Assembly (NCBI GenBank): GCA_964612455.1
Contig: CAZTCB010000002.1
Coordinates: 15,237-79,236 of the forward strand
Source: SFEB01 sp964612455
GTDB taxonomy: Bacteria; Bacillota; Clostridia; Christensenellales; CAG-314
Direction: 5' to 3'
Length of the DNA stretch: 64,000 bases
Shown here: piece after piece, positions 60,025 through 64,000 of the stretch
How the letters are laid out: every line of letters begins with the position of its first letter
How positions within the stretch are numbered: the first letter of the stretch is position 1
Program-made: the position numbers and the translations under genes
Notes under the pieces: generated by a model
The model's input: the letters and a program-made list of their open reading frames with translations, nothing else
What the model was told of the DNA's origin: nothing
Databases searched by the model: none

Positions 60025-60609
60025 ATGGTAAAACGCGATTTGCAAAAAACGGATACGAGGATTGTCCGTACCGTCTCTTTACTCAAGTCGGCATTGTTTG
60101 ATTTGCTAAAAAAAACTTCGTACGACAGTATTACCGTTATCGATATATGCGATAGGGCGATGGTGCATCGTACTACTTTTTACAAACACTTTGACAACAA
60201 AGAGCAGTTACTGATAGCGGCGTTAGACGACAAGCGCGAAAAGATTTTCGGCGACCTTGCCGCCAAAAGAGAGTTTGAGTCGCCAAAAGAGATTTACATG
60301 TACATAGCGTACAACGGTTTTGACTATCTTGCGAAACACAAGGCGTCCGTCCTTGCGATATACCGCAACCTCAACAACGACGACGTGTTTAACGTCGCAA
60401 AGAGAGGTCTCGAGCGCAGTATCAAGTATTTGTTTTTGCAAAACCGTCCTTTTAAAAACTACCCCGTACCGATAGATATCATGACCGCATTTTATACCGG
60501 CGGAATGATAAACCTTTTACAGTGGTGGTTAAACGACGGCGGTTCGTACTCGGCGGAGGATATGCTCAGATACGTCAATATGATTTTGTCGGAAGAAAAC
60601 TGCGGCTGA
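60025..60609 (+). CDS. TetR/AcrR family transcriptional regulator
   Basis: 194 residues. N-terminal DNA-binding domain with SLLKSALFDLLKKTSYDSIT, then the helix-turn-helix IDICDRAMVHRTTFYKHFDN. The C-terminal ligand domain belongs to the type found in clostridial DhaS-like regulators (AFYTGGMINLLQWWLNDGG). The ligand is unknown. It stands directly upstream of, and on the same strand as, a permease gene, which it may control, although a terminator lies between. No Shine-Dalgarno sequence; the message appears leaderless. Confidence 0.9.
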   Translation: MVKRDLQKTDTRIVRTVSLLKSALFDLLKKTSYDSITVIDICDRAMVHRTTFYKHFDNKEQLLIAALDDKREKIFGDLAAKREFESPKEIYMYIAYNGFDYLAKHKASVLAIYRNLNNDDVFNVAKRGLERSIKYLFLQNRPFKNYPVPIDIMTAFYTGGMINLLQWWLNDGGSYSAEDMLRYVNMILSEENCG

Positions 60610-60632
60610 TTTTGTTTAAGTTTTTTTCGATT

Positions 60633-60660
60633 ATCCCGCCGACTCTGCGGGATTTTTTTT
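60633..60660 (+). terminator. Terminator after the TetR-type gene
   Basis: Arms ATCCCGC (60633-60639) and GCGGGAT (60647-60653) followed by eight T. Confidence 0.88.
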
Positions 60661-60685
60661 GTGAAACGGGTTAAGGATAATAAAA

Positions 60686-61984
60686 ATGGTTTTTTCGGCA
60701 ATAGTTATAGCGGTTACGGTTGCGGCTTTGCTTTTTTGTATAATAACGGATAAACGCGTAGCGATAGGTAAAAACTCACTCGGTTTGTACTGTCTCGTGC
60801 CTCTCGTCGGCGCAATCGTGCTGGTGGCAGGCGGACGGTTGCCTCTCGGAGAACTTGCCGAGTATTTTGTGGCTGATACGACGGTCAATCCGATAAAAAT
60901 ACTTTTGTTGTTTTTGTCAATGACGATTTTTTCGGTTGTACTCGACGAAGCCGGGTTTTTTACGTACGTTGCCAATCTGGCGGCAGGTAAATCCGGCACA
61001 AGTCAACGCCGATTGTTTTTTACGTTGTACTTTACGGTTGCCGTTTTGACGATTTTTACGTCAAACGACGTCGTAATACTTACCGTCACGCCCTTCGTCA
61101 TAGCGTTTTGTCGTAGGGCTGATTGCAATCCGTTGCCCCATCTGCTGATAGAATTTATCACCGCCAATACATGGAGCATGCTCCTTGTTATCGGCAATCC
61201 CACCAATATTTACGTTGCTTCGGCTTTCGGAATAACTTTTGCCGAATACTTTTTTACTATGGCGTTGCCTACCGTCGCAGGCGGCGTCGTGTCATGCGCG
61301 GTCGTTTACGCTATGTTTTGCAAATCGTTATCAAAACCGATACGTCCCGAAAAAAACGACACCGCGCTTAGAGACAAACCGCTCGCCGTTATCGCCGGCT
61401 GTCATCTCGCCCTTTGCGTGGTCTTGCTCGCGGTAAGCAATCTGCTCGGCATAGAAATGTGGCAAATCAGCGTATCTCTTGCCGTTTTGCTCGTCGCGTG
61501 TACGTTCGTTTATCTTGCCGTCGGCAAAAAGTCCTTTGCTCCGTTGACCAACGGTTTAAAGCGTCTCCCGTACGAAATCATTCCGTTTATCGTCGGGATG
61601 TTCGTAATAGTCCTCGTCGTGACGCGAGAGGGATGGAGCGAGCGAATATACAAGCTTTTTTCGGCGGGAGAATCGGTGTTTTCCTACGGTTTCGGTACCG
61701 CTATCGGTTCAAATTTAATCAATAATATCCCTGCAACGGTTTTGTTTTCGCAGGTGCTGTCGTGCGGTGCGTTTTTAGACGCCGCTGCCGTCTACGCCGT
61801 CATAGTCGGGTCCAACGTGGGTGCGTATCTGACGCCTGTCGGTGCTTTGGCGGGGATAATGTGGCACAATATATTGTCCCACAACGATATTAAGTTATCT
61901 TTCGGCAGATTTTCGCTTTACGGCATTGCCGTCGCGATACCGACGCTCGCGGCAACCTTGACCGTATTGTCCTTAATGCTTTAA
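60686..61984 (+). CDS. ArsB/SLC13-type ion permease
   Basis: 432 residues, 11 or 12 hydrophobic segments. TSNDVVILTVTPFVIAF and ANTWSMLLVIGNPTNIYVAS in the first half, and SNLINNIPATVLFSQVL with GSNVGAYLTPVGALAG in the second half, form the two inverted-repeat hairpin motifs of the ion-transporter superfamily with ArsB and the anion/sodium symporters. Arsenite export, or transport of a carboxylate or another anion, are all possible. No arsR or arsC is near, so I give no substrate. AAGGA precedes the ATG. Confidence 0.85.
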   Translation: MVFSAIVIAVTVAALLFCIITDKRVAIGKNSLGLYCLVPLVGAIVLVAGGRLPLGELAEYFVADTTVNPIKILLLFLSMTIFSVVLDEAGFFTYVANLAAGKSGTSQRRLFFTLYFTVAVLTIFTSNDVVILTVTPFVIAFCRRADCNPLPHLLIEFITANTWSMLLVIGNPTNIYVASAFGITFAEYFFTMALPTVAGGVVSCAVVYAMFCKSLSKPIRPEKNDTALRDKPLAVIAGCHLALCVVLLAVSNLLGIEMWQISVSLAVLLVACTFVYLAVGKKSFAPLTNGLKRLPYEIIPFIVGMFVIVLVVTREGWSERIYKLFSAGESVFSYGFGTAIGSNLINNIPATVLFSQVLSCGAFLDAAAVYAVIVGSNVGAYLTPVGALAGIMWHNILSHNDIKLSFGRFSLYGIAVAIPTLAATLTVLSLML

Positions 61985-62018
61985 AAGCCCGCTTTCGGAT
62001 TTAAAGGCAAAGAAATAA

Positions 62019-62759
62019 ATGAAAGAAAAAACATTAAAAGTGTTAAAAATAATATGCTGTTCGGTATTTGCCGCGGCGGAGTTTACCCTTTGGCTGCTCG
62101 TCGTCACGCTGTCCGACGTCGATACCGTAAATACGCTGTGTTACGTTTCGGTTTTGCTTGCTTTTTTCTTTTCGCTGTTGTGGTTAAAAAACGGTAAAAG
62201 CTCGGCTTTGATATCGATTGCGCTGTTTTTTACCGCATGTGCCGATTATTGTCTCGTGGTCAATCTGTCTGCGCCGTACGAGTTGGCACTCGCTTTTTTT
62301 GCCGTGGTACAGCTATCGTACTGTGTGTTGCTCGCCGTCAATCAATCGCCCCGTCTGCGAAAAATTCACCTTTTTACGCGCGGTGTGGCGGTAATCGCGG
62401 CTTTGTTGCTGACCGTCGTCGTCTTTGGGGAAAAAACCGACCTGTTGACGTTGTTGACTATATTTTATTTCTCAAATCTCGTTTGCAATTTTGCCTTTTC
62501 GTGCGTTCAAATCAAGTCGTACGCCATTTTTGCCTTGGGACTGTTGTTCTTTATCGGGTGCGATGTTTTTGTCGGGCTCAGGTACGCTGACGGCGTCTAT
62601 TTTAATTTGCCGACGGACGGCTTGTTGTTCAAGTTGACGCAAATCGGTTTTACGCTCATATGGACGTGTTATATACCCTCGCAGACGCTTATTTCGCTTG
62701 CGAGCGCGCTCGTTTTTACACGTAAAGGCTCGAGAATAAAAACTACAAAAACCGACTAA
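62019..62759 (+). CDS. Multi-pass membrane protein, possibly YhhN-like
   Basis: 246 residues with eight likely membrane helices. The pattern ALFFTACADYCLVV in the middle and ALGLLFFIGCDVFVGL later loosely resembles the paired A-D/S-D motifs of the YhhN (lysoplasmalogenase-like) family, but the fit is weak and I would treat it as unassigned. It lies 34 bases after the permease gene without a terminator and may be co-transcribed. Confidence 0.65.
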   Translation: MKEKTLKVLKIICCSVFAAAEFTLWLLVVTLSDVDTVNTLCYVSVLLAFFFSLLWLKNGKSSALISIALFFTACADYCLVVNLSAPYELALAFFAVVQLSYCVLLAVNQSPRLRKIHLFTRGVAVIAALLLTVVVFGEKTDLLTLLTIFYFSNLVCNFAFSCVQIKSYAIFALGLLFFIGCDVFVGLRYADGVYFNLPTDGLLFKLTQIGFTLIWTCYIPSQTLISLASALVFTRKGSRIKTTKTD

Positions 62760-62818
62760 AAAACGCGCAAAAGATACAAATCTTAAGTTTTTGTATAATC
62801 GTAACAAAGCTTAAATAT

Positions 62819-62847
62819 TTTACAATTTTAAAAAAAAATAGTATAAT
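62819..62847 (+). promoter_or_regulatory. Promoter of the second degV gene (TTTACA-17-TATAAT)
   Basis: TTTACA at 62819-62824 and perfect TATAAT at 62842-62847; the ATG at 62877 follows CTCGGAGA. Confidence 0.72.
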
Positions 62848-62876
62848 CTAAAACAGAAAAAACTCGGAGATATAAT

Positions 62877-63749
62877 ATGCTCGATTTTATCATTTCGTCT
62901 GAAGCAACTTGCGATTTGACTGCGGAACAAATATCCGCCAATGATTTTTCGATTATTCCCATGAACTTTTTTGTCGGCGAAACGGAGTATTCGTCTGCCG
63001 ACGGCTTGACGACCAACGAGATTTGTCGGCGTATGAGAGAAGGACAGACGGTCAGGACGTTTCAGGTCACGGTAGAGCAAGCCACCGATTATCTGGCGAG
63101 ATTGCTTTCTATGGGTAAAGACGTCTTGCACCTGTCTTTTTCGAGCGCGATGAGCGGCACGTGCGACAACTTTATTCGCGCGGCGCAGGCGTTAAACGCT
63201 ACCCGTCAAGGCTTAAACAAGGTTTACGTCGTGGATACGTTGTGTCAATCTTTTGGCGTCGGACTGCTCATGTATTGGGCAAAAGCTCAAGCTGAAAAAA
63301 ACGGCTGGGACGTCGTCAGGACAGCCGAATTTGTCGAAAGCAAAAAACTCACCGTCAGCCATACGTTTGTAGTCGATGACCTCAAGTTTCTTGCTCGCGG
63401 CGGACGTCTCAATGCGCCCATGGCTTTTATAGGCAATATCATTCAGCTTAAGCCCGTTTTACACCTCAATTCCGTCGGACAAATCGTACAGCGGGCAAAA
63501 GTAATAGGCAGAAAAAAATCAATAACAACCGTGATTGAAGATTTTAAAAAGCATTATAACGACGATTGCAATCTCGTCTTTATTTCGGAATCTGCCTGTC
63601 GCGAAGAAGCCGAGTCGGTCGCCGCTCGCATTAAGGAAATCAAACCGAACGTAAATATTCTCATCAATCAACTCGGTCCGGTTATTACGTCGCACGCAGG
63701 TCCGGGGGTTATGGCTGTGTACTTTACGGTCAACGACCGTATGGAGTAG
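62877..63749 (+). CDS. DegV family fatty-acid-binding protein (second copy)
   Basis: 290 residues. FIISSEATCDLTAEQ at the N-terminus, FQVTVEQ (head-group loop, where many have TSQP), HLSFSSAMSGTCDN, VVDTLCQSFGVGLL, LKFLARGGRLNAP, QLKPVLHLNSVGQ and LGPVITSHAGPGVMAVYF. Full length for the family. It probably holds an acyl chain for FakA. Low similarity to the copy at 26463 in the lipid pocket suggests a different preference. Confidence 0.93.
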   Translation: MLDFIISSEATCDLTAEQISANDFSIIPMNFFVGETEYSSADGLTTNEICRRMREGQTVRTFQVTVEQATDYLARLLSMGKDVLHLSFSSAMSGTCDNFIRAAQALNATRQGLNKVYVVDTLCQSFGVGLLMYWAKAQAEKNGWDVVRTAEFVESKKLTVSHTFVVDDLKFLARGGRLNAPMAFIGNIIQLKPVLHLNSVGQIVQRAKVIGRKKSITTVIEDFKKHYNDDCNLVFISESACREEAESVAARIKEIKPNVNILINQLGPVITSHAGPGVMAVYFTVNDRME

Positions 63750-63767
63750 AGCGGTATTTTTTAAACT

Positions 63768-63830
63768 TGACGCACTGTGAAAGTAGGGCGGAGACGTCGG
63801 ACTTTTGCGGTGCGTTTTTTATTTTTTTCA
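63768..63830 (+). terminator. Terminator after the second degV gene
   Basis: Long hairpin with outer arms ACGCAC/GTGCGT and inner AAAGT/ACTTT, followed by a T-rich run. A smaller hairpin (CTCTC/GAGAG plus T-run) lies near 63870. The remaining bases to 64000 contain no gene I can support. Confidence 0.65.
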
Positions 63831-64000
63831 TCGGTAAAAAGCTAAATAATAAAGGCGAAAAATATCTCTCTTGAGAGGGTTTTTTTGAGAATTTTTAAAT
63901 ATGTAGTCTCGGTGAAAGGGGAAACGGAAAAATTCTCGTTTTTGTGCGGGATTTGGTAAACAAAAATTTGATAAACATTAATAAAAAAGCCGTGTTGAGA

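Overview
The window reads as chromosome of a Gram-positive, low-to-mid-GC Bacillota (Firmicutes), most likely an uncultured anaerobic gut-type clostridium. This is inferred from conserved gene orders (mrnC-rlmB-sigH; dnaX-ybaB-recR; ecfA1-ecfA2-ecfT-truA-rplM-rpsI), Mini-ribonuclease III, SigH, an ECF transporter, pyruvate:ferredoxin oxidoreductase, DegV proteins and many BspA-type leucine-rich-repeat lipoproteins. No rRNA or phylogenetic marker beyond these fixes the species.

Layout. 1-15.6 kb is ordinary housekeeping on the plus strand: the tail of a P-type ATPase, a short-chain dehydrogenase, an M3 peptidase, a PTS EIIC, a phosphoesterase, rarA, tyrS-yigZ-recX, an orphan MazF-type toxin on the minus strand, lgt-pncB, acetyltransferases, and an mntP manganese exporter behind a clear yybP-ykoY manganese riboswitch. 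15.6-16.05 kb holds a tandem 157-bp repeat that carries a copied 3' end of the adjacent tRNA-Glu gene. 16.2-20.65 kb is mrnC-rlmB-sigH-dnaX-ybaB-recR.

20.65-41.95 kb is the accessory part. It begins with an AT-rich three-gene block: a membrane-tethered trypsin-like protease, a candidate secreted toxin with a His-rich C-terminus, and a possible immunity gene. Then come three copies of a two-gene cassette. Each has a secreted protein of about 350-370 residues from a family I do not recognise, followed at once by a BspA-like lipoprotein with one FN3-like domain and LRR_5 repeats. Housekeeping genes lie between the cassettes (tRNA-Cys, tRNA-Gly, degV, rpsT, murI, an EF-G paralogue). The third cassette sits between two perfect 88-bp copies of the 3' end and terminator stem of the EF-G gene. 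A nearly identical 52-bp right end recurs after the next pair of genes (RCC1-repeat lipoprotein, family-5 solute-binding protein). Together with a leftover LRR-protein tail in front of cassette two, this suggests that cassettes are gained and lost here.

42-64 kb returns to housekeeping: pyruvate:ferredoxin oxidoreductase (minus), the ECF/ribosomal-protein cluster with an L13-type leader, a 1795-residue surface lipoprotein of Cys-rich and LRR repeats, glmM, a cation diffusion facilitator, thyA-folA, a TetR-type regulator next to an ArsB/SLC13-type permease, and a second degV. Three genes (rarA, mrnC, the TetR gene) have near-consensus promoters whose predicted start of transcription falls on the start codon, so their mRNAs look leaderless.
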